Origin: Rhodanobacter glycinis
GTDB taxonomy: Bacteria > Pseudomonadota > Gammaproteobacteria > Xanthomonadales > Rhodanobacteraceae
Direction: 5' to 3'
NCBI RefSeq assembly: GCF_006438785.1
Contig: NZ_RCZB01000007.1
Location: forward strand, 1 to 64,000
Length of the DNA stretch: 64,000 nt
The notes under the pieces were generated by a model that saw only the letters and a list, made by a program, of their open reading frames with translations, ran no database searches and was not told where the DNA came from. The position numbers were made by a program, and so were the translations under genes. Below, in pieces: positions 37,625 through 47,776 of the stretch. Numbering within the stretch: position 1 is the first letter of the stretch; every line of letters starts with the position of its first letter.

Positions 37625-38280
37625 CCGACATGACCAAAACGCAACGGAACGATGCGTCGAAGTGCCCTATCCGCGTGGCGCTGGCCGACGACCATGTCAC
37701 CGTGCGCGAGGGACTGGCAGCAATCATCGGCCGGCAGCCCGACATGACCGTCGTGGGAGAGGCGGCCACTGGCCGCGAGGCAGTCGACCTTTGGCGCAAG
37801 CATCGCCCCGACGTAATGTTGCTCGACCTCAGGATGCCGGTACTGGATGGCGTCCTGGCGATGGCCGAGATACGCCGGATCGACGCATCAGCGCGCATCA
37901 TCGTGCTGACCACCTTTGATACTGATAGCGATATCTCGCGTGCCATCGGGGCCGGCGCAAGAGGCTACCTGCTGAAGGATGCGCAACGGGATGAGCTTCT
38001 CGAATGCATTCGCAAGGTGCATGCCGGAGAAACCTGCATCCCACCAGGGCTTGTGGCAAAACTGGCCGCTGGCATGAGTAGCGAAACACTGACCGGGCGA
38101 GAACTCGCCGTCCTGAAACTGTTGGCGCACGGCAAGAGCAACAAGGAAATCGGCGCAGCGCTCTACATCACCGAAACGACCGTAAAGTCCCACCTGCGCA
38201 GCGTGTTCGCCAAGCTCAATGTCCTCAACCGCACCGAGGCCATCTCTGTCGCCTGTCGGCGTGGTCTCGTGCAGCTCTAG
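37621..38280 (+). CDS. NarL/FixJ-family response regulator
   Basis: The 219-residue protein has a receiver domain (ADDHVTVREGLAAIIG, phosphoacceptor in VMLLDLRMPVLDG, VLTTFDTDSDI and LKDAQRDELLECI) and a LuxR-type HTH (TGRELAVLKLLAHGKSNKEI, then TVKSHLRSVFAKLNVLNRTE). It pairs with the upstream kinase by a 4-bp overlap. Target genes are unknown; the alpha/beta hydrolase, isochorismatase-like and cupin genes downstream are candidates. Confidence 0.93.
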   Translation: MTDMTKTQRNDASKCPIRVALADDHVTVREGLAAIIGRQPDMTVVGEAATGREAVDLWRKHRPDVMLLDLRMPVLDGVLAMAEIRRIDASARIIVLTTFDTDSDISRAIGAGARGYLLKDAQRDELLECIRKVHAGETCIPPGLVAKLAAGMSSETLTGRELAVLKLLAHGKSNKEIGAALYITETTVKSHLRSVFAKLNVLNRTEAISVACRRGLVQL

Positions 38281-38623
38281 CCCCCACGCCCTCGATGTTT
38301 CGGCGCTGCATTCGCGCAACGCCTTTCCGACATTTTCAGCATGCTGCCGACGGCAGGCGCGCCCCTCGTCCGAAAGGATCAGGCCGGCATCATTCTTTGG
38401 CGGGTCGAAAAATCCGGCCGCCTGATCGATGGCCGGCGCCAGCGCGGCGCGCGCATGCTTTCCCCTTCGATTCAAAGTTCGGCAATCCATGCGCGTCGTG
38501 GCCAGGACGATTGTCGACGTTGCCCGGTGGCCGGATCCACTGGGTCGAGAACGCCCGCCACGGGTCGACCATCAAACGATTTGCCACTCCACTTCCGCAC
38601 GCGACATTGCTTGGAGGCACCTC
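38281..38623. other. Intergenic region after the two-component genes
   Basis: About 340 bp with no gene I can support. It should hold the promoter of the hydrolase gene at 38624, whose ribosome binding site (GGAGG) is at 38613-38617. I see no clear terminator or operator. Confidence 0.5.
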
Positions 38624-39628
38624 ATGAAACACCCGACGAAAAGCTGCAAGGAACTGCTGGTATCCCTCGTGCTGCTTCTTGGCATGCTGGCCCCTGTGCA
38701 TGCAGCACAAAATCCGGCCAGCGCCCAGGCAGGACGGTCTACGCCGTCGAATGGCGCGAGCATCGGAAGTCACGACTCGGTCGTCAATGGCGTGAAGCTT
38801 CACTACATGAAGGCCGGAAAAGGCCCGGCGATCATCCTGCTCCACGGCTACGCGGAAACCAGCCACATGTGGCTTCCCCTCATTCCTCTCCTCGCAAAAA
38901 ACCACACTGTCATTGCGCCTGACCTGCGAGGAGCCGGCGATTCCGGCAAGCCGGAAACGGGCTACGAAAAGAAAGCCATGGCGAACGATATCCACGCGCT
39001 CGCGCGCTCCCTGGGGATCTCGCATGCGCAGGTCGTTGGCCACGATATCGGCTTGATGGTTGCCTATGCCTACGCTGCCCAGTATCCGACGGAAACCGAC
39101 CGTGTCGTATTGATGGACGCCTTCCTGCCAGGTGTTGGCGACTGGACGCACGTCTGGCTGCTGCATGATCTCTGGCATTTCCATTTCTACGGCGAGACGC
39201 CGCTCAAACTGGTGGACGGCCGCGAACGGATCTACTTCGATCACTTCTGGAATGATTTTGCCGCCGACCGAAACCATTCGATTTCCGAAGCGGACCGGGC
39301 GTTCTATACCAAGGCCTATTCACAACCCGGCGGGATGCGTGCCGGCTTCGAATATTTCAAGGCGTTTCCGCAGGACGCCAAAGACTTCGAGGAACTCTCG
39401 AAAACCAAGCTGACCATGCCCATGCTTGTCCTCAGTGGCGAAAAAGCGGGCGGAACATTTCTTGTTGATCAGGCCCGTCTGGTAGCGACCCAGGTCAGCG
39501 GCGTCATCATCAAGGGCTCCGGCCACTGGTTGCTCGAAGAGGCACCGACGCAAGTCATTCCGCTCCTCGTGGATTTCCTGAATCAACGTCCGCTGACGCT
39601 CGGCGATTCGGCAACTGCGAATCGCTGA
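38624..39628 (+). CDS. Exported alpha/beta hydrolase of the epoxide hydrolase/dehalogenase type
   Basis: The 334-residue precursor has a signal peptide (ELLVSLVLLLGMLAPVHAAQ). The hydrolase core has the oxyanion motif LLHGYAETSHMW, the nucleophile elbow VGHDIG with Asp instead of Ser, and the catalytic His in GSGHWLLEEAP. An Asp nucleophile marks epoxide hydrolases and haloalkane or haloacetate dehalogenases. The GGAGG site seven bases upstream fixes the start. It is followed at 57 bp by an isochorismatase-like gene. Confidence 0.88.
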   Translation: MKHPTKSCKELLVSLVLLLGMLAPVHAAQNPASAQAGRSTPSNGASIGSHDSVVNGVKLHYMKAGKGPAIILLHGYAETSHMWLPLIPLLAKNHTVIAPDLRGAGDSGKPETGYEKKAMANDIHALARSLGISHAQVVGHDIGLMVAYAYAAQYPTETDRVVLMDAFLPGVGDWTHVWLLHDLWHFHFYGETPLKLVDGRERIYFDHFWNDFAADRNHSISEADRAFYTKAYSQPGGMRAGFEYFKAFPQDAKDFEELSKTKLTMPMLVLSGEKAGGTFLVDQARLVATQVSGVIIKGSGHWLLEEAPTQVIPLLVDFLNQRPLTLGDSATANR

Positions 39629-39684
39629 TCCAGCCAGCGCCCGCTTTTCCCGGAAGCACCTCATCCGCAACCAAGGAGAACGAC

Positions 39685-40338
39685 ATGGCAAGTCAATCCC
39701 GGCGCAATCCACAGAGCGATCCTCTGCTGACACCCGAAAACTGTTTACTCGTGCTCATCGACTACCAGGCCCCACAGTTGAATACGCTGCGCTCGATGGA
39801 CAGCCTGCAGCTTGTCGCCAATACCGTGGCACTTGCCGAGACAGCAAGGTTGTTCGACCTGCCGCGGATACTCTCGACGGTCGGCGTCGAGAGTGGTGTG
39901 AATCCGGATACATGGCCATCCATCAAGGACGCCATGAAGGGCGCGCTCAATTTTGATCGAACCAGCATCAACGCCTGGGAGGATGCCGACTTCGTCAGCG
40001 CCGTCAAGGCAACCGGGCGGAGAAAGATCATCATGGGCGCGCTGTGGACCGAGGTATGCCTGGCATTCCCGGCGCTGGATGCGCTGCGCGATGGCTTCGA
40101 GGTACTCGTGCCGGTCGATGTCGTCGGAGGTACTTCCGTCGAAGCCCATCAAGCGGGGCTGGATCGCGCCATCCAGTCAGGTGCGCAGCCGGTCAGCTGG
40201 ATCAGCGTGCTGTGCGAACTCCAGCGCGACTGGAACCGTGGGAATACGGCCGCCGGCATGCTCGGAATCGGCAGCCGACATGGCGGCCCATGGTCCAGCG
40301 AAATTGCGCTCAAGCAGTTTGCCGCGCCCGGACATTAG
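39685..40338 (+). CDS. Isochorismatase-like hydrolase (YcaC-type cysteine hydrolase)
   Basis: The 217-residue protein has the cysteine hydrolase triad pattern: Asp in CLLVLIDYQAPQL, Lys region in the central part (VKATGRRKIIMGALWT) and the nucleophile Cys in WTEVCLAFPALDALRDGF. The segment VPVDVVGGTSVEAHQAGLDR is typical of the YcaC subgroup. The substrate is unknown. AAGGAG precedes the ATG. It lies between two exported proteins in a same-strand set. Confidence 0.88.
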   Translation: MASQSRRNPQSDPLLTPENCLLVLIDYQAPQLNTLRSMDSLQLVANTVALAETARLFDLPRILSTVGVESGVNPDTWPSIKDAMKGALNFDRTSINAWEDADFVSAVKATGRRKIIMGALWTEVCLAFPALDALRDGFEVLVPVDVVGGTSVEAHQAGLDRAIQSGAQPVSWISVLCELQRDWNRGNTAAGMLGIGSRHGGPWSSEIALKQFAAPGH

Positions 40339-40521
40339 GACCTGCTCCACTCCTGCCTTGCCGCATGCGATTTTCCGGATGCCCGACTACAGGACGTTGT
40401 GGCCGGGCATCCCGGGAATGCCACTGCCCCACAAGCACGGTCGTTGCTGCATATGAAGTGCAACGTCTTTGTCCGACGAGGCACTCATCCTGGTCACCGA
40501 GGATACAAAGAGGAACTGCTC

Positions 40522-41022
40522 ATGACCCATCGAAAGAATCTGTTTGTCATTGCGATGGCCTTGTTGATTGCCTCGCTTCACGTGGAGGCACAAACGAGAC
40601 CATCGCAGCAACGCCTGAGTCCGTCCGAAATCGAGGCACAAACGCGCTCCGGTGCGGGAGCCGGAAGCTCTGGCGTATCGGGCATACAGACCTTGACGCT
40701 GCACGGCGACCCGACAAAGCCAGGCGTGTACATGATCCGGCTGACGGTTCCGGCCAACACAAAAATCATGCCTCACGATCATCCCGACGATCGCGTGGCC
40801 ACGGTCGTCTCCGGCACATGGCATTTCGCCTACGGAGACCGGTTTGACGAAAAGTCGCTGAAAGCATTACCGCCAGGAAGCTTCTATACCGAGCCCCCGC
40901 GGCAATCACATTTTGCCCGGACAGGTGACAGCGCCGTCGTTGTCGACATTTCCGGGTACGGGCCGACGGGCACGCATTACGAACGCCAGACGGACGATCC
41001 CTCGCTCAAAAAGCCGCATTGA
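40522..41022 (+). CDS. Exported cupin-domain protein
   Basis: The 166-residue precursor has a signal peptide (NLFVIAMALLIASLHVEAQT). The single cupin motif 1 is IMPHDHPDDRVATVVSG, with His residues positioned as metal ligands, and motif 2 is PPRQSHFARTGDS. Such proteins bind a metal and small ligands; activity is unknown. It starts at 40522 with AGAGGA upstream. Confidence 0.82.
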   Translation: MTHRKNLFVIAMALLIASLHVEAQTRPSQQRLSPSEIEAQTRSGAGAGSSGVSGIQTLTLHGDPTKPGVYMIRLTVPANTKIMPHDHPDDRVATVVSGTWHFAYGDRFDEKSLKALPPGSFYTEPPRQSHFARTGDSAVVVDISGYGPTGTHYERQTDDPSLKKPH

Positions 41023-41319
41023 AGCGGCGCAGTGGCGCCTGGATTGCCTGCCTTCAAACTGGGGACCTGAAGGTGAATCGGGAAACCGGTATCGGCAATC
41101 AGAGGGTGTCCATTCGCCCCGTGGAAACCCGGTCAAAGTACGATTTCGGCCATCCACGGCGGCCTTCCATGCCCCGCCCATGATCGAGGCGAACGGCCTG
41201 ACGAGGTCCGCGCAACGGTCAACATCCGCACCGCCCCGACAATGGACTGGGATTTGGGTCGCAGCTAAGGTGGTCATTCGCAGCTGCCGAGTGCGCACTC
41301 TGCGACGGACGGAAACCTC

Positions 41320-42445
41320 ATGATCGACGCAGACGCAATCATTGTCGGCGCGGGTCCTGCGGGCCTTGCCTGCGCGGCGAGCATGCGCCTGCGCGGCCTC
41401 GACGTGACCATGCTGGAAAAGGCCGGCGCGGTCGCTTCGGTGTGGCGCCGCCACTATGACCGATTGCATCTGCACACCGACCGGGGCCACTCCGGCCTGC
41501 CCGGCCTGCCGATGCCACGCAGCTACCCGGTATCCGTCGCGTGCCCAGGTCGTGGCTTACCTGGAAAGCTACGCGGCGCACTTCGACCTTCGACCGATCT
41601 TCGACAGCGCGGTACGAACCGTCCGCCGTGACGGCTCGACCTGGCGCGTGGAGACAAAGCAGGGACAGTTCACGGCGCCCGTCGTGGTGATCGCGACCGG
41701 ATGGGCCGACTTTCCCCATCGCCCTGGCTGGCCCGGATCGGACGGCTATCGAGGTGTCGTCGTTCACAGCAGCGAATATCGCAATCCGGCTGCCTATGCA
41801 GGCAAGCGCGTGCTCGTCGTCGGATTCGGCAATTCAGGCGGGGAAATTGCGCTCGACCTGGCAGAAGCCGGTGTCGACGTGAGTCTCTCCGTACGTGGCC
41901 CGGTGCAGATTCTGCCGCGCGAACTGCTGGGCCTGCCGATCCTGACCTGGGCGATCGCCCAGGCGCGTCTGCCCGCGCGCGTTGCCGATTTCATCAATGC
42001 ACCCGCCATCCGGCTGGCCGTCGGTTCGCTGCGGAAGCTCGGCTTGAAGGCAGCCAGCAAGGGGCCGCGTCGGATGATCGAGGAGGATCGGCGCATACCG
42101 CTGCTCGACGTGGGCACCCTGGCCAGGATCAGGGATGGCTCGATCAAGCTGCGTGGCGACATCGCGCGGTTCACCGACGAGGGCGTGGCCTTCGTCGATT
42201 CACCGGCAGAGCGGTTCGACGGCCTCGTTCTGGCGACCGGCTTCCGCCCCGACCTGCGCCAGCTGCTGCCGGGTGTCCGCGGTGTATTCGACAATCACGG
42301 CATGCCTCTGGTGACCGGCCGGACCACCTCGGAACCCGGCCTGTTTTTCTGCGGCCTCATCGCGTCGCCCACGGGCCAGTTGCGCGAAATCGGCATCGAA
42401 GCCCGGCGCATTGCGCAAATAGTTGCGCCAAGCCTGCCACGCTGA
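41320..42445 (+). pseudogene. Flavin-containing monooxygenase/NAD(P)-FAD oxidoreductase, frameshifted
   Basis: Frame 1 from ATG 41320 gives the FAD-binding Rossmann motif IIVGAGPAGLACAASMR and W-R-x-x-Y-D-R-L-x-L-H-T. Homology then continues in another frame from about 41528 (RYPSRAQVVAYLESYAAHFD) through the NADP motif VLVVGFGNSGGEIALDLAEA and LVLATGF to the stop at 42445. The switch happens in or next to the CCC run at 41526-41528 and corresponds to one extra base or two missing bases. It is either a real inactivating mutation or a sequencing error. The intact protein would be about 375 residues. The 297 bp before it (41023-41319) hold nothing I can support. Confidence 0.85.
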
Positions 42446-42828
42446 AAAGGGCCTCCACGGATCCCGGCCATCGCGAGCCTGATGGGCATCTGTGCCCCGG
42501 AAGAACCCGTCCGGGGTGGTCGGCGCGGGCGATCGCGACCAGGGAGCAAGAAGACGATCAGACGGCATTGTGACGCCAACCAGCCTGGCTTGAAGCTCCT
42601 TGCACGATGTCGCGCAGCCTCCGATAAATTATTGCTGCGTTAGCTAATTGTGAAGAATATGTTGACGAGGCACCTTGCCACTCCTAGGCTGGCCAGTGCG
42701 TAAGAAATCGCGAATACATTCGCCACGGAAAGGGTTCAGGGAGGGACTTGTTCACTTTTACGTGATTTCTTGCGTGCGCTGCAATGGCAGCCATCCGGTT
42801 CCAAACCAATTTTCAGGAGGGGTAATAC
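42446..42828. other. Intergenic region upstream of the Oar-like receptor
   Basis: About 380 bp without a gene. The part near 42620-42660 is AT-rich (AAATTATTGCTGCGTTAGC). A possible promoter is TTGACG at 42662 with a 17-base spacer to TAGGCT, a weak match. A very strong ribosome binding site (AGGAGGGG) sits before the start at 42829. Confidence 0.5.
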
Positions 42829-45822
42829 ATGAATTTTACCGATCGATATCGACGTACCTTGTGGCAGCCAACCGCACTGGCGCTGGCCCTGAGCATGGGC
42901 CTGAGTGGCGTGGCCATGGCTCAATCCAATGCGTCGGGTGTCATCTTCGGCAATGCAGGGGATGCAGCGGGTGCCACGATCCATGTGGAAAACGTGAACA
43001 CCGGCCAGAGCCGCGACATCACCGTCGATAACGCCGGCCGCTACCGCGCGACCTCGTTGCCGGTGGGTACCTATACGGTCACCTTGAAGCGTGAGGGCCA
43101 GGTCATCGGCAGCCGCGACAATGTGCAGGTCCGGGTGGGTTCGGGTACCGATGTGTCTTTCGACAGCAGCGCCAGTGAAGCCGGCGCCAAGACGCTCGGC
43201 GGCGTGACCGTGGTGGGCTCGGCACTGCCAGCCATCGACGTGTCCTCGGTCGACTCGCGCACCACATTGACGGCCGAGCAGTTGCAGAAGCTGCCGCTGG
43301 CACGTGACGTGACCGCGGCGGCGTTGCTCGCTCCGGGTACCGTCGCCGGCGACGCCCGCTACGGCAACGTGGCTTCCTTCGGCGGCGCCTCGGCATCGGA
43401 AAACCAGTACTACATCAATGGTTACGCGGTAACCAACGCACTCACCGGTATCGGCTTCACCAGCCTGCCGTATGACGCCATCGATCAGCAGCAGATCTAT
43501 ACCGGCGGCTACGGCGCCGAGTATGGCCGCTCCACTGGTGGCGTGATCAACGTGGTCACCAAGCGCGGCGACAACAATTGGAAGGGCGGCGTCGGCCTGC
43601 ATGTCATTCCGTCGTCACTGCGGGCGACCCCGAAGAATATCCGCCGCACCGACGGCCAGCTGTTCCAGGATCGCTCGGAGAACACCAGCTCGGCGACGCA
43701 GTACACCGGTTACCTTAGCGGCCCGGTGATCAAGGACAAGCTGTTCGTGTACGCCGCAGGCGACTTCACCCGGACCACCGGCAACAACATCAGCTCGATC
43801 CTGGCGCCGCAGTTCACCACCGAGGTGTCCAAGGCCAAGAAATGGCTGGCCAAGGTGGACTGGAACATTACCGACAACCACATCGTGGAATTCACCGGCC
43901 TGTCCGACCAGACCCGGACCGATCGCACGGTATACAAGTACTCCTACGCCAATGAGGCGCGCGGCAATCTGATCGGCGGCGACAAGCTGGAGAACGCCGC
44001 ATCGCTGGCCGGCTCCGCACCGGGCGGCGACGTCTACATCGGCAAGTACACCGGCTACATCACTGACAACCTCACGGTCAACGCGCTGTACGGCACCAGC
44101 AACTCCGACCACAAGCGCACGCTGGCCTATGCCGGCAGCCCGAATTGCCCGTGGATCACCGACTCGCGCACGAAAATCACCAGCCCGATCATCGGTTGCG
44201 GCCTGGTCAATGGCACGGTGCTTGGACCGGGCGCGAAGGACAAGACCCACGGCTGGCGTTTCGATGTCGAGTACCAGCTCGGATCGCATGACCTGCGCGC
44301 CGGCCTGGACAACCAGACGCTTGAATCCAGCGCGGGCAACCAGTACGAAGGCGGCTACCGCTGGCGCTACCAGAACGTCCGCAACGTTTCCGGCCGCCCG
44401 GACATCTTCCCGGACGTGCCACCGGGCACGCCGTACTTCGTCGAGCAGCGCATCTTCATCACCGGCGCCTCGGTCAAGGTGGAACAGGAAGCGCAGTTCA
44501 TCGAAGACCACTGGCAGATCAACGATCGCTGGATGGGCTACCTCGGCTTGCGCAACGAGCAGTTCAAGAACATCAACGGTGCCGGCGACGTTTACGTCAA
44601 GCAGCGCCACCAGCTGGCTCCGCGTCTGGGCGCGACCTGGGACGTGTTCGGCGATTCCAGCTTCAAAGTCTACGCCAACGCCGGTCGTTACCATCTGGCC
44701 ATTCCGTCCAACGTGGCCATTCGCGGCGCGTCCGCCTCGCTGTATTCCAGCCAGTATTTCACCTACAACGGTGTCGGTCCCAACGGCGAGCCGCTCAATC
44801 TGGTTCCCGCCGGCAGCAAGATCTACCTCAACGGTGAAGACGGCACGGATCTCAACCCGAAGACCGTCGCGGCCCAGGGCATCAAGGCGTATTACCAGGA
44901 CGAATACATCCTCGGCTTCGACAAGGCCCTCAACAGCGACTGGAGCTTCGGTGCCAAGGCCACCATGCGCAAGCTGAAAAGCTCGATCGACGATTTCTGC
45001 GATTCGCGTCCGTTCGAGAAATACGCTGCCCGCAACAACATCGACATCACCAACGCCAGCATCCCCGGCTGCTACCTGTTCAACCCTGGCGTGCCGAACA
45101 CGTTCATGGTGGATGTCGACGGCCAGGGCACGCTGGTTCCGTTCAAGCTCACCATGGAAGACTTCACCACGCCGGCCGGCGTGAAGTTCCCGCCGTTGAA
45201 GCGCAAGTACTACTCGATGGAGCTGTACCTGGAGCATCACTTCGATGAGCGCTGGTTTGCCCGGCTGGATTACACCTTCTCGCGCAGCTACGGCAACTCC
45301 GAAGGCCAGTTGAAGTCGGACATCGGCCAGCTCGACCCGTCGGTGACGCAGGACTGGGACGCACCGGAAATCATGCAGTACGCCAACGGCCCGTTGCCGA
45401 ACGACCGTACCCATCAGTTGAAGGCCTATGGCTTCTTCCAGGTCAACAAGGAATGGCTGGTCGGTGCGAACGTGGCGATTGCCTCGGGACGTCCGAAGAA
45501 CTGCATCGGCTTCGACCCGGTCGACGCCATCCAGTACGGTGCGTCGTACTTCGAGTGCAACAACCAGCCGGCGCCGCGCGGTTCGCGTGGTCGCCTGCCG
45601 TGGACGCTCAAGCTGGATCTGAACGCGCAGTACCGCCCGTTGTGGGCTGGCCCGGGCCAGAACCTGGCCTTCTCGGCCACGGTGTTCAACCTGTTCAACA
45701 GCCAGAAAACCACGTCGCAGGTCGATGGTGGCGAGGACCCCGCGAACGATTACCAGCGTCCGTTGTCGTTCCAGACCCCACGTTACCTGCAGCTCGGCGT
45801 CAGCTACGACTTCTCGATGTAA
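42829..45822 (+). CDS. Oar-like TonB-dependent receptor
   Basis: The 997-residue precursor has a signal peptide (ALALALSMGLSGVAMAQSNA), then a beta-sandwich of the carboxypeptidase regulatory type (residues about 35-105, GRYRATSLPVGTYTVTLKRE). The plug includes YYINGYAVTNALTGIGF and YGRSTGGVINVVTKRGDNNW, and the barrel ends LQLGVSYDFSM. Oar-type receptors are large, have this N-terminal sandwich, and are tied to peptide or protein uptake and secretion in several bacteria. A strong ribosome binding site and a terminator downstream mark it as a single-gene unit. Confidence 0.92.
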   Translation: MNFTDRYRRTLWQPTALALALSMGLSGVAMAQSNASGVIFGNAGDAAGATIHVENVNTGQSRDITVDNAGRYRATSLPVGTYTVTLKREGQVIGSRDNVQVRVGSGTDVSFDSSASEAGAKTLGGVTVVGSALPAIDVSSVDSRTTLTAEQLQKLPLARDVTAAALLAPGTVAGDARYGNVASFGGASASENQYYINGYAVTNALTGIGFTSLPYDAIDQQQIYTGGYGAEYGRSTGGVINVVTKRGDNNWKGGVGLHVIPSSLRATPKNIRRTDGQLFQDRSENTSSATQYTGYLSGPVIKDKLFVYAAGDFTRTTGNNISSILAPQFTTEVSKAKKWLAKVDWNITDNHIVEFTGLSDQTRTDRTVYKYSYANEARGNLIGGDKLENAASLAGSAPGGDVYIGKYTGYITDNLTVNALYGTSNSDHKRTLAYAGSPNCPWITDSRTKITSPIIGCGLVNGTVLGPGAKDKTHGWRFDVEYQLGSHDLRAGLDNQTLESSAGNQYEGGYRWRYQNVRNVSGRPDIFPDVPPGTPYFVEQRIFITGASVKVEQEAQFIEDHWQINDRWMGYLGLRNEQFKNINGAGDVYVKQRHQLAPRLGATWDVFGDSSFKVYANAGRYHLAIPSNVAIRGASASLYSSQYFTYNGVGPNGEPLNLVPAGSKIYLNGEDGTDLNPKTVAAQGIKAYYQDEYILGFDKALNSDWSFGAKATMRKLKSSIDDFCDSRPFEKYAARNNIDITNASIPGCYLFNPGVPNTFMVDVDGQGTLVPFKLTMEDFTTPAGVKFPPLKRKYYSMELYLEHHFDERWFARLDYTFSRSYGNSEGQLKSDIGQLDPSVTQDWDAPEIMQYANGPLPNDRTHQLKAYGFFQVNKEWLVGANVAIASGRPKNCIGFDPVDAIQYGASYFECNNQPAPRGSRGRLPWTLKLDLNAQYRPLWAGPGQNLAFSATVFNLFNSQKTTSQVDGGEDPANDYQRPLSFQTPRYLQLGVSYDFSM

Positions 45823-45860
45823 CACCGGATGCGCCGGGCAACCGGCGCCATTCGCCCTAC

Positions 45861-45891
45861 AAGACCGCCGGATCTCCGGCGGTCTTTTTTC
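45861..45891 (+). terminator. Rho-independent terminator after the Oar-like receptor
   Basis: AAGACCGCCGG and CCGGCGGTCTT form an 11-bp stem around a short loop (ATCT), followed by a T run (TTTTTT). It lies 39 bp after the receptor stop. Confidence 0.88.
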
Positions 45892-46086
45892 ATGCGCGCC
45901 GCCGGCAATCCATCCAGAACCCGAGGCCTGCATCCGATGCCATGATCATGCCGCCCCGACACTCTCGTCATGACCCGCCTGCGCTACCAGCAAAAGCGAT
46001 AACCTCTGCACGGGGAAGACGCACGGCAACCCGGCGCCCGCGTTGCTGACGGCCTTCGATGAAGACACCGCCGAGAGGGGAAGCAC

Positions 46087-47007
46087 ATGCACCAGCGCAC
46101 AACATTCTTTTTGCTCGCGGCCGGCGTGATGGCCTGCCTCGCGGGCACGCCAGGCAACGCGCAGGCACGGCCGGCGACGGACTCCAGCCACCTGGTGGCG
46201 ACGCCGAAACACGCCGACCGCGCGTCCATGGAAACCATGCAGATACCCAGCCACGGCGCACTGATGAACGCGCTGGTCTACGTGGCCGCCGGCGCGGGCC
46301 CGCACCCGGCGGCGATCCTGCTGCACGGCTTTCCGGGCAACGAACGTAACCTCGACCTGGCGCAGGACATGCGCCGCGCCGGCTGGGATGTTCTCTACTT
46401 CAACTACCGCGGCTCATGGGGCACGCCGGGCGACTTCTCGTTCTCGCACGGCATCGAGGACACTGCCGCAGCGCTGGCCTACCTGCGCCAACCGGATGTG
46501 GCCAGGAAGCTGCGGCTGGACCCGACCCGCATCGTGCTGATCGGGCACAGCATGGGCGGCTTCATGACCGTCCAGGGCGCCGCGGCCGATCCCGCCATCA
46601 AGGCCTTCGCCACCATCTCGGCCGCCGACATGGGCGGCACGATGCAGCAGATGCTGGCCGAGGGACAGAAGCCGGACGCCTTGCACAAGATGAGCGCCGG
46701 CCTTGCCAACGAAGGCATGGCTCCGCTGAGCGGGTGCACGCCGGACGGGCTGGCCCGCGAGCTCGCCGAGCACACGGCGACATGGACGTTCAGCTCGAAG
46801 GTCGGCGCGCTGAAAAACCGCAACGCGCTCATCGTCACCTCGGACGACGGCCTGGCGAAGGCGGGCGAATCGTTCGCCGCCAACCTGCGCAACGCCGGCG
46901 ACACCCACGTGACGACCGTGCACCTGCCCACCGACCATGCCTATTCCGACCAACGCATCGAGCTGTCGCATGCGGTGCTGCAATGGTTGGCGGCACTGCC
47001 AAAATAA
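46087..47007 (+). CDS. Exported alpha/beta hydrolase
   Basis: The 306-residue precursor has a signal peptide (TTFFLLAAGVMACLAGTPGN). The hydrolase core shows LLHGFPGNERN for the oxyanion hole, the nucleophile elbow GHSMGGFMTVQGAA with Ser, and a late His (LPTDHAYSDQR). The dienelactone hydrolase/peptidase-like arrangement does not identify a substrate. Downstream, at 47161, is a secreted protein on the same strand. Confidence 0.85.
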   Translation: MHQRTTFFLLAAGVMACLAGTPGNAQARPATDSSHLVATPKHADRASMETMQIPSHGALMNALVYVAAGAGPHPAAILLHGFPGNERNLDLAQDMRRAGWDVLYFNYRGSWGTPGDFSFSHGIEDTAAALAYLRQPDVARKLRLDPTRIVLIGHSMGGFMTVQGAAADPAIKAFATISAADMGGTMQQMLAEGQKPDALHKMSAGLANEGMAPLSGCTPDGLARELAEHTATWTFSSKVGALKNRNALIVTSDDGLAKAGESFAANLRNAGDTHVTTVHLPTDHAYSDQRIELSHAVLQWLAALPK

Positions 47008-47160
47008 CGTCCGAAGCCGCACTGAAGATCGTGCCGCAGCCTGTCGTCACGTCATCCTGATTGACTGGTCGTGCGTTTGGGAGAACAGTGGGCGTACAGG
47101 GGTATGCCTGCTGGCAGGCAACTTCCCTAGTAGCACTGATTCGTGATCCACGGAGGATTT

Positions 47161-47712
47161 ATGAAACGGCTTTCCATGATGTTCGCAGGCGTGCTGGCTG
47201 TGGGTGCAAGCGCCGCGATGGCGTCCAGCGGCTCACTCAACGAATTCAAACCCAAAGTCATGCCGGTACTGGTGCATGTGGATGCCAGCGGCAAAGTCAC
47301 CGAAGTGTCGCCGTCCGCCGAGCTATCGCCGAAGGTCAACCGGCTGCTGCGGCAAAGCCTGGACGAAATGATCAGCAAGCCCGCCACCGCGCATGGGCGG
47401 CCGATCAGCAGCCAGTTCATCATCAATCTCGCCGTGCAGGCTTCGCCCCGTCCGGAAGGCGATTACCTCGCCCGGTTTGTCTACGTGTCGAGTTCGCCGG
47501 TTCCGAGCGGGTCGTGGTATTGGGTGCACATCGACGGCCATCGGCTGGCTCTGGCGAACAGGAACGACTTTGGCCGCCAGCCACGTTTCCATTTCGACAA
47601 TCAACGCGGATATCGGGCGGAGAATTTCTCCAACTATTCGCGCACGCCGAGCCCGCCCATTCAAAACACCGCTCGTAGCGCACCCAGCCCCGCGCCGAAA
47701 CCCGGCCATTGA
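47161..47712 (+). CDS. Secreted hypothetical protein
   Basis: The 183-residue precursor has a signal peptide (MMFAGVLAVGASAAMASSGS). The middle part (VMPVLVHVDASGKVTEVSPS, then RLLRQSLDEMISKPA) resembles the C-terminal domain of TonB-like or energy-transducer relatives, but I am not sure. The tail is rich in Pro and Ser. The ATG at 47161 has GGAGG upstream and is preferred over a GTG at 47143. Confidence 0.7.
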   Translation: MKRLSMMFAGVLAVGASAAMASSGSLNEFKPKVMPVLVHVDASGKVTEVSPSAELSPKVNRLLRQSLDEMISKPATAHGRPISSQFIINLAVQASPRPEGDYLARFVYVSSSPVPSGSWYWVHIDGHRLALANRNDFGRQPRFHFDNQRGYRAENFSNYSRTPSPPIQNTARSAPSPAPKPGH

Positions 47713-47776
47713 ACGAAAGTCGCGGCAGCGGGGTGAAGTGAACCCGTTTCCGGAAACCGGACGATCGAGTCGAGAG

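Noticed and set aside
42662-42690. Promoter TTGACG-N17-TAGGCT for the Oar-like receptor
   Set aside because: The -10 match is poor, so it is noted in the intergenic entry but not called.
43615-45933. 772-codon open frame antisense to the Oar-like receptor
   Set aside because: Same reason: the receptor on the plus strand has a signal peptide, plug and barrel features, while the antisense frame has only low-complexity charged sequence.
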